Positions 34,975 through 43,788 of a stretch of 64,000 nucleotides of DNA are shown in pieces; position 1 is the first letter of the stretch; each line of letters opens with the position of its first letter. The notes under the pieces were generated by a model, which made no database searches, was not told the DNA's origin, and saw only the letters and a program-made list of their open reading frames with translations. The position numbers were made by a program, and so were the translations under genes. Origin of the DNA: Bacteroidales bacterium. Lineage in GTDB: Bacteria > Bacteroidota > Bacteroidia > Bacteroidales > UBA3663. The stretch is taken from the NCBI GenBank assembly GCA_017561935.1, contig JAFZBE010000056.1, forward strand, positions 1 through 64,000. Reading direction: 5' to 3'.

Positions 34975-35802
34975 ATGATTGCGACCATCAACTTCATGAG
35001 GCAGACGTTCAGGCGTTTCAATCATGAATACTTTCGTGGAACCCTTCCGACACCTGCGTTCCAATTGATAATGGATTCATCTCGCTTGGGTTTCTGCTCA
35101 AGCCACTGGACAAATAATGCGGATGGCACAACTACTTGCAGTTATATCATCGCGTGTTCGACCTACTATGATTGCCCGATCGTGGAGGTGGAAAATACCA
35201 TCCTCCACGAGATGTGCCATCTTTGGGTGTTTGTCAATTACCCTTACACGAAAGAAAATCCACACGGTCCGCTTTGGCAATCCATTGCCAAAAGCGTCAC
35301 CGTGGCCAGCCATCGCAAATATGTTATCACTGCAAAATCAACGTGCGATGATCTGAAGGTCAATGACAATGTGGCGAGGAAAGGGTATCGATCCACCGAT
35401 ATGGTGAACTTCTTTGCCTATCGTTGCAAAGGATATGCACATCAAGGCGAGTGGTTTTGTTTTGCTTGCAATGCACAGGCGGTAGGGCTGTTTGATGAAT
35501 ATGTCAAACGTCTCGTTCATGAGCACAAGACCAACCAGGCCATCTACGGACGTGTGCAGCGTCGGTTCCTTGGGGGGAACAATCGTGGCAGTTTCCCCTT
35601 GTGCAGAAAACGCGCAAACGGATATTTTTTGAGCGAGGGTGAATTCCGTTCCATTTATCCTCACATCAAAGCTGTAAGACAGTATTCACCGTCCTACTAT
35701 ACCGAGCCAAGCCGCATGAGCAGTGTCGAGGAGAGTACTTCATTTGGCAGCTACCTTTTCCGCTGCTTCCTGCTGTTATTGTTCCTTGCGCTATCGATAT
35801 GA
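34975..35802 (+). CDS. SprT-like zinc metalloprotease domain protein with C-terminal membrane helix
   Basis: 275 residues. The zinc site HEMCH (His78-His82) and a third ligand in NPHGPLW (His97) follow the SprT-like pattern. The domain occupies the first 110 residues, as in SprT/Spartan relatives, which cleave proteins, in some cases DNA-crosslinked ones. The C-terminal 15 or so residues are hydrophobic (FRCFLLLLFLALSI) and may form a tail anchor. The middle is basic and unassigned. It lies 15 bases after the AAA paralog 2, so the pair may work together as unfoldase and protease. Confidence 0.82.
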   Translation: MIATINFMRQTFRRFNHEYFRGTLPTPAFQLIMDSSRLGFCSSHWTNNADGTTTCSYIIACSTYYDCPIVEVENTILHEMCHLWVFVNYPYTKENPHGPLWQSIAKSVTVASHRKYVITAKSTCDDLKVNDNVARKGYRSTDMVNFFAYRCKGYAHQGEWFCFACNAQAVGLFDEYVKRLVHEHKTNQAIYGRVQRRFLGGNNRGSFPLCRKRANGYFLSEGEFRSIYPHIKAVRQYSPSYYTEPSRMSSVEESTSFGSYLFRCFLLLLFLALSI

Positions 35803-35805
35803 ATA

Positions 35806-35855
35806 ACTCAAGTTTACTCCCCTATATCAACAAGTTGAGCAAATGCGAAACTTGA
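35806..35855. other. Degenerate palindrome after the SprT-like gene
   Basis: TCAAGTTT (35808-35815) is complementary to AAACTTGA (35848-35855), and the right part, CAAATGCGAAACTTGA, matches the perfect palindrome at 39140-39183. A shorter hairpin CAAGTT/AACTTG (35831-35854) is also possible. It may terminate the AAA-SprT transcript. Confidence 0.45.
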
Positions 35856-35879
35856 ATATGATTAATATAATTCCAGTTT

Positions 35880-36737
35880 ATGGGATCTATTGATGAAACT
35901 ATGACATATAAGTTACAAGACTTAGACGAATTACTCGGCTATATGTGGCTAAAACCCAATGTCACAAATATCAATGTGGATATATTTGTTGATGATGGTG
36001 AAGCATATATAAGAGATCATCATGTCCCCTTGTTATTTGTGCGCAACGGTTATGGGAGGGAGGTGTCGGAATTTATCCCTATATCAATATCTGATTCGCC
36101 AACAATACTGGATAGGAGTATAAAGCTCAATATAGACACCTCGATAATTGATGAGGTGGTGTGCTTCATTCAAACAAACAAAGACCTGTTGCTTGACATG
36201 GCTAATGGCAAGTTTCTCTGCTATTGGGCTGAAGTAAGCGGTCCAATTGAGCGTTATTTCAAAAACTATAACGGCTATCCCATACCTAATACATTTGCGA
36301 CCTTGATGTTGAAAGTTAGTCCAGATTCGTTGAGATTATCCACAGAGGATTCAGCCCATTACGAGAGGATTATCGCTGGGACATGGTATGAAAAGATGAT
36401 CTTTGGCATGAAGGACGAAGAAATATATAAGGCCGTGGTTGCAGCGGTGGAAGACTATTCAAAATTCTTGAAAGAGGTTCATAACATAAAGGAGGAGGAC
36501 AATCACGGACTGAGGTATTCTCTAAAACAAGCCATGTATATTGTTGAAAATATACTAAGGGCTTATGAGGAGGACGGCTTTAATGAACTTGTTCCATCGT
36601 GGTATGAAGCATTGAATGATGTTGTGAATACGTTCAAGGCTTCAGAATCGAATAGAATGGTTGAGGATTATCTGGATTATTGTGTATTTCTACTTGAGAA
36701 TATGCCAGTCCTTGAATTACATCGGTTGAAGATATGA
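35880..36737 (+). CDS. Hypothetical protein, 285 residues
   Basis: Unknown family. It is soluble and acidic, with a beta-rich N-terminal half (INVDIFVDDGEAYI, VPLLFVRNG) and a helical C-terminal half (residues about 170-280). The central part contains a DUF4160-unrelated GEVSEFIPISI-like strand pair. A later in-frame ATG at 35901 is possible. No motif is assignable and no promoter box is clear. It is followed by the DUF4160 pair. Confidence 0.65.
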   Translation: MGSIDETMTYKLQDLDELLGYMWLKPNVTNINVDIFVDDGEAYIRDHHVPLLFVRNGYGREVSEFIPISISDSPTILDRSIKLNIDTSIIDEVVCFIQTNKDLLLDMANGKFLCYWAEVSGPIERYFKNYNGYPIPNTFATLMLKVSPDSLRLSTEDSAHYERIIAGTWYEKMIFGMKDEEIYKAVVAAVEDYSKFLKEVHNIKEEDNHGLRYSLKQAMYIVENILRAYEEDGFNELVPSWYEALNDVVNTFKASESNRMVEDYLDYCVFLLENMPVLELHRLKI

Positions 36738-36765
36738 CATTCTAAATAAATGATATCCTACTACA

Positions 36766-37113
36766 ATGACAAAAACAATTCACAAACCTAATGAGATAAT
36801 AATTGAGGTGGCAAGAATTAATATGAAAGAAACTGGAAAATGTATCTTTCCTTATAATTCTTGGGAATTAAAAATATTGAGCAATGACCATAATCCTCCT
36901 CATCTCCACATTCTACGTGACGGATGGGACTTAAGTTTTAAAATTGAAGATGGAGAGTTGCTCCAAATAGAAGAAAAAGGAGCAAATACCTCAATATTAG
37001 ACTATATGTCAAGCAATGTAAAAGAATGGTTGTCTTCACGCTGTTTTGCACAGCCAAAACTAACAAATCAAGAAAATGCGATACTTCAATGGGATCAGTT
37101 GCATGACAATTGA
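36766..37113 (+). CDS. DUF4160-like small protein
   Basis: 115 residues. The pattern NDHNPPHLHILRDGW followed by a short strand-rich tail resembles DUF4160, a small family often found beside a second small gene in toxin-antitoxin-like arrangements. Typical members have HEPPHIHV at this place, so the call is by similarity. The second half (TSILDYMSSNVKEWLSS) is helical. The partner gene at 37171 begins 57 bases downstream. Confidence 0.6.
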   Translation: MTKTIHKPNEIIIEVARINMKETGKCIFPYNSWELKILSNDHNPPHLHILRDGWDLSFKIEDGELLQIEEKGANTSILDYMSSNVKEWLSSRCFAQPKLTNQENAILQWDQLHDN

Positions 37114-37170
37114 TAATTCTCAACCATTGGAGCCAAATAGTATATCATTGCCAAAAAAAATAGTAAAACT

Positions 37171-37371
37171 ATGGATGAAAAAAAGAAAAAAGAACTTCTA
37201 AAGGGTTTGGGTGAGTATTATTCAAATAGAAGAGACATCCTTAATGAATCTGATGATTCTCAAATTATTGAAATAGATGGTTTGAAAGTTAGAAAGATAA
37301 AAGGTACAATTGCGGATTATGCAAGAGAGCATAATTTAATAAACATTGAAGACATGCAATGGGAAAAGTAA
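37171..37371 (+). CDS. Small protein paired with the DUF4160-like gene
   Basis: 66 residues, highly charged, Lys- and Glu-rich start, ending GTIADYAREHNLINIEDMQWEK. Size and position suggest an antitoxin-like partner of the DUF4160 gene, which is inference only. The -7 box of the following kinase fusion lies 48 bases after its stop. Confidence 0.5.
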   Translation: MDEKKKKELLKGLGEYYSNRRDILNESDDSQIIEIDGLKVRKIKGTIADYAREHNLINIEDMQWEK

Positions 37372-37418
37372 TTATTCAAAAAATCTTGAAAAGATTTGGA
37401 GATGATTTCCAATTTGCT

Positions 37419-37426
37419 TATCTTTG
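37419..37426 (+). promoter_or_regulatory. Promoter -7 box for the kinase-hydrolase fusion
   Basis: TATCTTTG lies 20 bases before the ATG at 37447. A TTTG about 25 bases upstream (near 37395-37398) is a possible -33 element. It marks the start of the more ordinary, GC-richer part of the window. Confidence 0.65.
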
Positions 37427-37446
37427 TCGCGTCAATATAATATAAT

Positions 37447-39102
37447 ATGAAGGATATAAAGAAACTTGTCGATACTCTACGGCAGCAGGCGGTAGGGAAG
37501 ACCTGTATGGGAACGGGCAATTACTCGTTCGACGTCATCACACGGCGGGTGTACCCCGACGGCTTCGTGGTTGGAAAACGTAATAGGTTTGAGGAAAAGG
37601 TCCTGATGATGGAGATTGGGAATACCTGTGGCAATGTGATGACCATGCTTCCCTATCTTGGGGTGAAGACTTTCCCGGTGGCTATGTTTGACGTTTCGCC
37701 TCAGGGCTATCAGATGCGACGAGACCTGAGGGCCTATGGAGCTGATGACAGGTTTGTCAGCAATACCTTCGATGGCGGTACTACCATCCTGCGCTGCGTG
37801 TATAAGTTGGATAAGGAGGGTAAACCTGCGATGGGGCACAAGGGCTCGAGTGCGGGCAAACCGTGGAATGGACCTTCGGCACGCCCTGCCAGGAAATATC
37901 TTTCGAGTAAGGGTGGGGAAGTGGATGCGTTGGTGGAGTCGATGGGCTTCACGCCTGAAGTGTTCTTCTTCGACGTTGCACAGGCAGGACATAGGGCCCT
38001 GGCTGAAAGATTGCATGAGAAAGGAACGCTGGTTTACTTCGAGTGTGACTTCGACGGGCATCGGATTGAGAACGAGAAGAGCCGACGTGCTGCCTATAGG
38101 GCTTTCCGGAGATGTGTCGAAGCCAGTGATGTGGTGAAGATGTCGGGTGAGCATGTTCAGGATTTGTCGTTTGCCGATGCTTATCACGACAAACTCTTCA
38201 TCCAAACGCTGGGTGCTGAGGGGCTTCGTTTCAAGTTGGGAGTGGGAGAGTGGATCAAGCTCGACCCCATCGTGAATCCCGACTATAAGGACTATGAGGG
38301 TGCGGGCGACTGGACTTCATCAACCTTGATTGCGGCCCTCTGCGGCAGGGATCGGCTGAAGGTGAAGGATATGACCGTGGAATCGGTGAAGGAGGTGTTG
38401 ACCATCGCCCAGAGGGTGGCCTCCTACAGTGTGGGGTTCTATGGCAGTAAGGGAATGATTCATGCGGACGAGAACTTCAAGAAGCAGGATGATACGCTGG
38501 AGATGCCTCACTACACGAAGAAACTGATGTATCTGCACGATGCTGCATCGGCGGGCTACAGCGGCACGTCGATGGGGATCCTGAAGTATTTGCCCGAGGA
38601 TTGGCAGCTGCTGATGCCCGACTGTCCGGTTGATGCCGAGGATTGCCTGAAGATGTTGAAGGAGCTTTGTGAACGGGAGAAGCCCGACCTTATCATTGGC
38701 CGTGGCCAGGGAGGTTTTTATGCCCAGATGCTCAGGGGGTACAAGCGCATCTGCTTGAACCCTGCCCTCGACATATCGAACGATGCAGATGTGAAGGTGG
38801 GGAGTCACCAGTTTGTGATAAACCGTCGTGACGGCGTACAGAAATATGAGATCACGCCCGAGATTCTGGAGGGCTACCATAGGCTGAAGGCTCGTCAGTT
38901 TGATGGCATCTCTGACTTTGATCGCGAGAACTGCTACGGCCTCTTTGGTGACCATGACACCGACTGTGGACATTACAAGTCCCTCTTTGCCGAGCATTAC
39001 AAGCATATCTGCTCCTTCCCCGGAGGGCATCGGATGGAGCCTGATGAGATTGAACAATACCTTATGCCGCTGATCAAGCGACTGGTTTCAACTCTTGTTT
39101 GA
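37447..39102 (+). CDS. PfkB-family kinase fused to a YqiA-like hydrolase
   Basis: 551 residues. Residues 1 to about 345 are a PfkB (ribokinase-type) sugar kinase, with Gly-rich N-terminal motif features and the catalytic GAGDWTSS near residue 284. Residues about 355-551 look like the YqiA/YcfP alpha/beta hydrolase: YLHDAASAGYSGTS, GRGQGGFYAQM, CLNPAL, FGDHDTDC, and FPGGHRM for the last His. YqiA has GSSLGGYYA, so the nucleophilic Ser is Gly here and the hydrolase part is probably a binding module. Both halves are read in one frame, with no sign of a gene fusion artefact. It is terminated by the perfect palindrome at 39140-39183. Confidence 0.82.
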   Translation: MKDIKKLVDTLRQQAVGKTCMGTGNYSFDVITRRVYPDGFVVGKRNRFEEKVLMMEIGNTCGNVMTMLPYLGVKTFPVAMFDVSPQGYQMRRDLRAYGADDRFVSNTFDGGTTILRCVYKLDKEGKPAMGHKGSSAGKPWNGPSARPARKYLSSKGGEVDALVESMGFTPEVFFFDVAQAGHRALAERLHEKGTLVYFECDFDGHRIENEKSRRAAYRAFRRCVEASDVVKMSGEHVQDLSFADAYHDKLFIQTLGAEGLRFKLGVGEWIKLDPIVNPDYKDYEGAGDWTSSTLIAALCGRDRLKVKDMTVESVKEVLTIAQRVASYSVGFYGSKGMIHADENFKKQDDTLEMPHYTKKLMYLHDAASAGYSGTSMGILKYLPEDWQLLMPDCPVDAEDCLKMLKELCEREKPDLIIGRGQGGFYAQMLRGYKRICLNPALDISNDADVKVGSHQFVINRRDGVQKYEITPEILEGYHRLKARQFDGISDFDRENCYGLFGDHDTDCGHYKSLFAEHYKHICSFPGGHRMEPDEIEQYLMPLIKRLVSTLV

Positions 39103-39139
39103 AAAAATCTTCCTAAGAGAAAAATGCCATCTGGGCAAT

Positions 39140-39183
39140 ATAATTAACTCAAGTTTCGCAAATGCGAAACTTGAGTTAATTAT
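39140..39183. terminator. Perfect palindrome between convergent genes
   Basis: A 21-base arm (39140-39160) and its exact complement (39163-39183) are separated by AA. The right part includes the sbcC stop codon (39176-39178). The A/T-rich flanks on both sides allow it to terminate both convergent transcripts. A degenerate copy lies at about 35806-35855. Confidence 0.8.
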
Positions 39184-42100
39184 TGAAGATACCAATATTG
39201 ATACTGCTGCTTGAATTGTTGCCATTTTGCTCCACCCGAATCTGTATCGGTATGTTTTCGCGTACTTCCTTGATGTGGCTGATGATACCCACATGCCGAC
39301 CATTCTGGCCGTGCAGGGTACGCAGGGTGTTGATGGCATTGGCGAGCGGTATGCCACTGAGTGTGCCAAAACCCTCGTCGATGAAAAGAGTATCGACGGC
39401 GAGACTTTGCCCGATGTCGGACAATGCCAATGCCAAAGCCAACGAAACGAGGAATCCCTCACCGCCGCTCAACGAATCGGTGCTGCGTGTCGCAAATCCT
39501 TGATAGGCATCTTCGAGCGAGATGTGGAGTGTGCCGGGTACGGCCTTGAGCGAATAGCGTGGCTCTAATTTCTTCAGATATTCATTGGCTGAGTTGAGCA
39601 GGCCTCCGAGAATATAACTTTGTGCTATCTTCTGGAATTTGGTGCCTTCGGCATCACCAATAAAATGATTGAGTCGTTGCCATTTGGAATATTCCTTTTG
39701 TGCCTGTTCTGCCTTTGCCTTCAAGTCGCCTAATTGCGACTTCTTCTTCCTGTCGTCTTCAAGTTCCTTGTTGAGGGATCCTATCTCCTGGTTTATCTGC
39801 CCTTTCTTCGATTCACAATCCTCCATACGGCTCTTTAACACATCCGGCGTGTCGCCCTCTTCGATTACGGGTTTAGATGACTGGTGCTTGTCGTAAGCTT
39901 CTTGAGCCCTTTTCTTCCCTTCGTCCTTGGTCGTCTTGGCGGAACGCAGGGTTTCAAGTTTATTGCCGATTACCACAATATCCTTAGCGCTGTATGTCTC
40001 CAGCTCTGCGATGCGTTCGGTTGTCATGTCGGTGTGACCTTGCAGATAGGATTCGATTTGCGGCCTATATGTGTCCAGATCCTTTTGCGCAAGTGAAAGC
40101 CCGTTGGTACATTCGGTGACTGTAGTGAGTACCTTTGTCGCTCTGTTTGCAAGGTCGCCACACGCTTTTGCGTCGTGTACGTCAATCTGCTTCCAAGGTT
40201 CGTGGGCCTCAAGAATCCTGTCTATGGTGCCTTGCACGTTTTCTATCGAGCTAGTAACAAGGTTCAGATGTGATTCGGCCTTTGTTTTTTCGGCTACGTC
40301 ATCGTTGTATGCCTTTGTTGCATCGGTGAGTTCCTGAATGAACGCAGTTCTGTCAAAACGCCAATCATGTTCCCATGATGTTGCCTTTAGATGATTCTCA
40401 ACCAACTGTTCATTGTCGCTGATCTCTTTTTCTTTCTGCTGATTTACAGCCCTGAGGGTTTCTATACGGCCAATGCAAGCATCCCGTTTCTTCTCTGCTT
40501 CGGTTTCAGCCTTACGCTTTGATTCCACCTCCTTTGCAAGATTATTCCTCTTGGTACGGAGTGTGCGCAGGACTTGGTCGAGTGCTTCGCCCTGGTTAAA
40601 GATTTCCTGAAGGTGTTGCGAGAAGGTGGTCTTTTCGGTTTTGAGCTGCTCAAGCTGCATGAGTGTGCTTTCATCTATAGCAGACAAGCCGCATCTCACA
40701 CAAGCCGTCAAAGCATTAGCCTTTGCCAGACTGACAGAGTTGTCCTTTTCATGATTGCTTACCCTTGTGTTCAAGGCTTGTGCATCGACTTTAATCTCTG
40801 CCTCGATAGTGTTCCTGCTACTTTCGGCAGTCATAAAACGTTGCGTTGCACTCTTGAGCACATTCTCGGCCTCTTTGAAGGATTCTTCAAGTTCTTCCTC
40901 TATTGGCAGCTTCTGTACTTCTTGCTGGCATACTGGACATTTACAACCGACAGACAGATGAGAGCGCATCTGCTTAGCAAACCTATGGACGGAGTCTTTC
41001 AGCTTGTCAAGAAGCTCCTCGGCAGCATTTTTGGCAGCCTTGGCAGCTTCATACTCTGGGAGAACTGATTTTTGGAGTTTTTCCTTTTTTTGCTCTAACT
41101 GCTTTTGGGCTATCGCGATGTTGCCGGTTTCTTCGTCATACTTTTGCTGAGCATCACGGATGGCATTGACAGCATCCATGGCAATGCCGATATTGCTGAT
41201 TAGCTTGTCGTTCTCTCTCTGTTTTGTTCGATGCGTGGCGAGATCGAGACCATTGAGTTCATTCTCTTTCTGCCCTATCTCATTGTCGGCTGACAAGACT
41301 GCATCACGGCTCTTCTGCAGCTCGTCGGCAGCCTTCGCTACATTCGGCTTCAGTTCTGATTCCAGCTTTTCGTTTTCCGTCGCGATGGCCCAGTTATTCT
41401 CATCAATAGTATGGCTTGCGGCACCTATAGCCTTGAGGTAGCCTATGATGGTCTGCGCATCCCTATAGATGTTGAACTTGCCGGACTGGCTTTCGATGCT
41501 TTGTTGAAGAGAACGAATCGTGCTCTCGGAGCTGTCCCTGTTGGCTCGCAAGTATGCCAATCCGGCAATGGCCTGACGGAAATGAGATTCGGTCTGCTCA
41601 ATTTTGGCGCGATTGCTTTGAATGCTCTTCTCGGCTTCGATGACATGTTGCATCCAGCCACGAACGCTGATGGAATCGTTCCATTGGCTTACCAAGCGTT
41701 GGTTCTCCTGATACTCTTGACTTTCAAGCTCTTCGGATGCCTTTTTTGCTTCCTCCTCGGCCTCAGTCTTCTGCTTTAACAAGGTGCTCTCGGTTTCTAG
41801 CCATTGGTGTTTTGATAACAAAGCCTGATGCAGTCGTCTTATGCTTTCCAGTTCCTTATCCCATGCGTTGAGGGTTTGCTGCTTTTCCTCAATAACCTCA
41901 TCCGAAAGTCCTGTGTCGCTGGCTGCTTCTTGTGCTTTTTTATATGCCGCTTCTTTTTCTTGAGTAATCAGAAAGACAAGTCTGCCTGCACTGGTATATT
42001 CGTCGAATTTGGTCAGTTTCTCCAAGATCTCGGTTTTTTCCTTTTCGTTGCTCTTGAGGAAACGGGTGAATTCGCCTTGAGCGAGCATGGTTGTACGGCA

Positions 42101-42595
42101 GAACTGGTTGAAATCCAGTCCTACGACCTTTTGGATGGCAGCCTCTACTTCTTTGTATCCTTGTTGTTTGGAAGCTGTAATCATATCCCCCGTCGTCATG
42201 TTCTTCAGCGACCACGTTGTGTTGCTGAGGCTTGAGTCAGGCTTCTTCTTCTTGCCTCTCTGCACTTGCCATACAGCTTCGTAGTCGTTGCCATCCAGGC
42301 CAGTGAATAACAGTTCCACATACGCTTCACCAGTATTACGTCTCATGAGACGCCGAGGGTCGTCAAGAGTTATGTCGTCTTGATTGTTCTCCACTTTCAC
42401 GTTTCCTCTATCCTTCAATCGTGGTGTGGTGTTGTAAAGAGCCAGACAAATTGAATCGAGGATGGTGGTTTTACCAGCTCCCATATTGCCTGTGATGAGA
42501 AAGACGTCGCTGTCGGAAAGAGGTTGGCTTGTGAAATCGATCTTTTCGTCAACGATTGATGCAATATTGTAAATATGTATTGACTTTATCTTCAT
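39176..42595 (-). CDS. sbcC: Exonuclease subunit SbcC
   Basis: 1139 residues. It has the N-terminal half of a split ABC ATPase with Walker A GNMGAGKTT (residues 36-44), long coiled coils, a zinc hook CPVC (Cys553 and Cys556), then the signature SLSGGEGFLVSLALAL near residue 1040 and Walker B LFIDEGFGTL. Together with SbcD it opens hairpins and trims DNA ends. It begins eight bases after sbcD. It is the last gene of the minus-strand repair series that starts with addB or with NADAR. No damage is seen. Confidence 0.95.
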   Translation of the reverse strand: MKIKSIHIYNIASIVDEKIDFTSQPLSDSDVFLITGNMGAGKTTILDSICLALYNTTPRLKDRGNVKVENNQDDITLDDPRRLMRRNTGEAYVELLFTGLDGNDYEAVWQVQRGKKKKPDSSLSNTTWSLKNMTTGDMITASKQQGYKEVEAAIQKVVGLDFNQFCRTTMLAQGEFTRFLKSNEKEKTEILEKLTKFDEYTSAGRLVFLITQEKEAAYKKAQEAASDTGLSDEVIEEKQQTLNAWDKELESIRRLHQALLSKHQWLETESTLLKQKTEAEEEAKKASEELESQEYQENQRLVSQWNDSISVRGWMQHVIEAEKSIQSNRAKIEQTESHFRQAIAGLAYLRANRDSSESTIRSLQQSIESQSGKFNIYRDAQTIIGYLKAIGAASHTIDENNWAIATENEKLESELKPNVAKAADELQKSRDAVLSADNEIGQKENELNGLDLATHRTKQRENDKLISNIGIAMDAVNAIRDAQQKYDEETGNIAIAQKQLEQKKEKLQKSVLPEYEAAKAAKNAAEELLDKLKDSVHRFAKQMRSHLSVGCKCPVCQQEVQKLPIEEELEESFKEAENVLKSATQRFMTAESSRNTIEAEIKVDAQALNTRVSNHEKDNSVSLAKANALTACVRCGLSAIDESTLMQLEQLKTEKTTFSQHLQEIFNQGEALDQVLRTLRTKRNNLAKEVESKRKAETEAEKKRDACIGRIETLRAVNQQKEKEISDNEQLVENHLKATSWEHDWRFDRTAFIQELTDATKAYNDDVAEKTKAESHLNLVTSSIENVQGTIDRILEAHEPWKQIDVHDAKACGDLANRATKVLTTVTECTNGLSLAQKDLDTYRPQIESYLQGHTDMTTERIAELETYSAKDIVVIGNKLETLRSAKTTKDEGKKRAQEAYDKHQSSKPVIEEGDTPDVLKSRMEDCESKKGQINQEIGSLNKELEDDRKKKSQLGDLKAKAEQAQKEYSKWQRLNHFIGDAEGTKFQKIAQSYILGGLLNSANEYLKKLEPRYSLKAVPGTLHISLEDAYQGFATRSTDSLSGGEGFLVSLALALALSDIGQSLAVDTLFIDEGFGTLSGIPLANAINTLRTLHGQNGRHVGIISHIKEVRENIPIQIRVEQNGNNSSSSINIGIFNN

Positions 42596-42603
42596 GGCTT
42601 TTC

Positions 42604-43776
42604 CTACTCGTTATTGTCCGACAATCTTGACTGTACTTCTTCAAGCATCTCTTTTATTACATCGTCAAATTTTTCGCCCTTCGACTCTATCCACATCTTG
42701 GCAACGTCGGCGACATTCAATTTCTTGAACTCAGAAGTTGTGAATGTGGCGCCTGATTTGCCCTGCTGGTTGCTATCCTTTCTTTTGGTGTTGATGTAAG
42801 TTAGTTTGCAAGCCTTATCCTTTACGATGAGTTGTCCCTCGTCGTTGGCTCCTGCAGGGAGATACGCCTCGACCTCGACATTCAAGCGAATGAGTGACGG
42901 AACATCGTCGGGATAGTTGCGGAGAAGTTGCCTGGCTTTATCCCAATCGGCAAATTTGTCGGCAGGAATGTTGACGAGCGGATTGATATTATTGATGCTG
43001 ATAGGCGTGACTTTTGTACCTTCGCCATGCTTGTCACATTCCACGAAGAGCAAGCCATGTCCGTTTGCAACCTCGTCGAAGCTGACGGCAACCGGGGTTC
43101 CTGCATAGCAGATCCTACAGTCCTCATTCAGATCCTGTTGGCGGTGAATGTGTCCAAGAGCGACGTAATCATATCCCTTATCGAAGATTGAAGAATCCAT
43201 GCAGTTAAGACCACCGATGCTCTTATCGGAAGAGAAGTCATGACCACCCCAATCGCTACCCAAAATGGCGAGATGCGAAGTGAGCACAACGGGTAGTTGC
43301 CGGTCACGGTTTCTTTCGTCCACGATCGAGTATAATCTATTCCAGACATCGTCGGGTAAAAAGCGATCGGCAGCATAAGGTACAGCAACTACAAAGCCCT
43401 TTCCTTCGATTTCGATAATGTAGTCATTAAGATCGCTCTCGTTATTGATGCTGCCTATCATGTGTACGTTCAAGGCTTTCCAAGGGGTATGAAATATCAT
43501 GTGCTTGCTGCCGCTATCATGGTTGCCGGCAATGCAGACGATGGTCATCTCGTTGCATGCCTGATGAATGTTGACCATTGCATCGGCGAACATTTGCTGG
43601 ACTGATGTGGATGGTTGGGTGGAGTCATACACATCACCGGCGATGATCAAAACGTCGGGTTTCTTTTCGTTTACGATGTTGGCTATTTGCCGAAGCATGT
43701 CCTTCTGGGCTTCTTCTTGTGAATCGTTGTAGAGGATATGCCCCAGATGCCAGTCGCTTGTGTGTAGTATCTTCAT
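42604..43776 (-). CDS. sbcD: Exonuclease subunit SbcD
   Basis: 390 residues. The calcineurin-like phosphoesterase motifs are complete: HTSDWHLGH (Asp8, His10), IAGDVYDS (Asp48), AGNHDSG (Asn85, His86, Asp87), a later LTSHLA, and ALGHIHR. These bind two Mn ions for nuclease activity. The C-terminal cap region follows the usual SbcD/Mre11 pattern. It lies between addA (12-base gap) and sbcC (8-base gap). Confidence 0.95.
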   Translation of the reverse strand: MKILHTSDWHLGHILYNDSQEEAQKDMLRQIANIVNEKKPDVLIIAGDVYDSTQPSTSVQQMFADAMVNIHQACNEMTIVCIAGNHDSGSKHMIFHTPWKALNVHMIGSINNESDLNDYIIEIEGKGFVVAVPYAADRFLPDDVWNRLYSIVDERNRDRQLPVVLTSHLAILGSDWGGHDFSSDKSIGGLNCMDSSIFDKGYDYVALGHIHRQQDLNEDCRICYAGTPVAVSFDEVANGHGLLFVECDKHGEGTKVTPISINNINPLVNIPADKFADWDKARQLLRNYPDDVPSLIRLNVEVEAYLPAGANDEGQLIVKDKACKLTYINTKRKDSNQQGKSGATFTTSEFKKLNVADVAKMWIESKGEKFDDVIKEMLEEVQSRLSDNNE

Positions 43777-43788
43777 TTCAGTGCTTTG

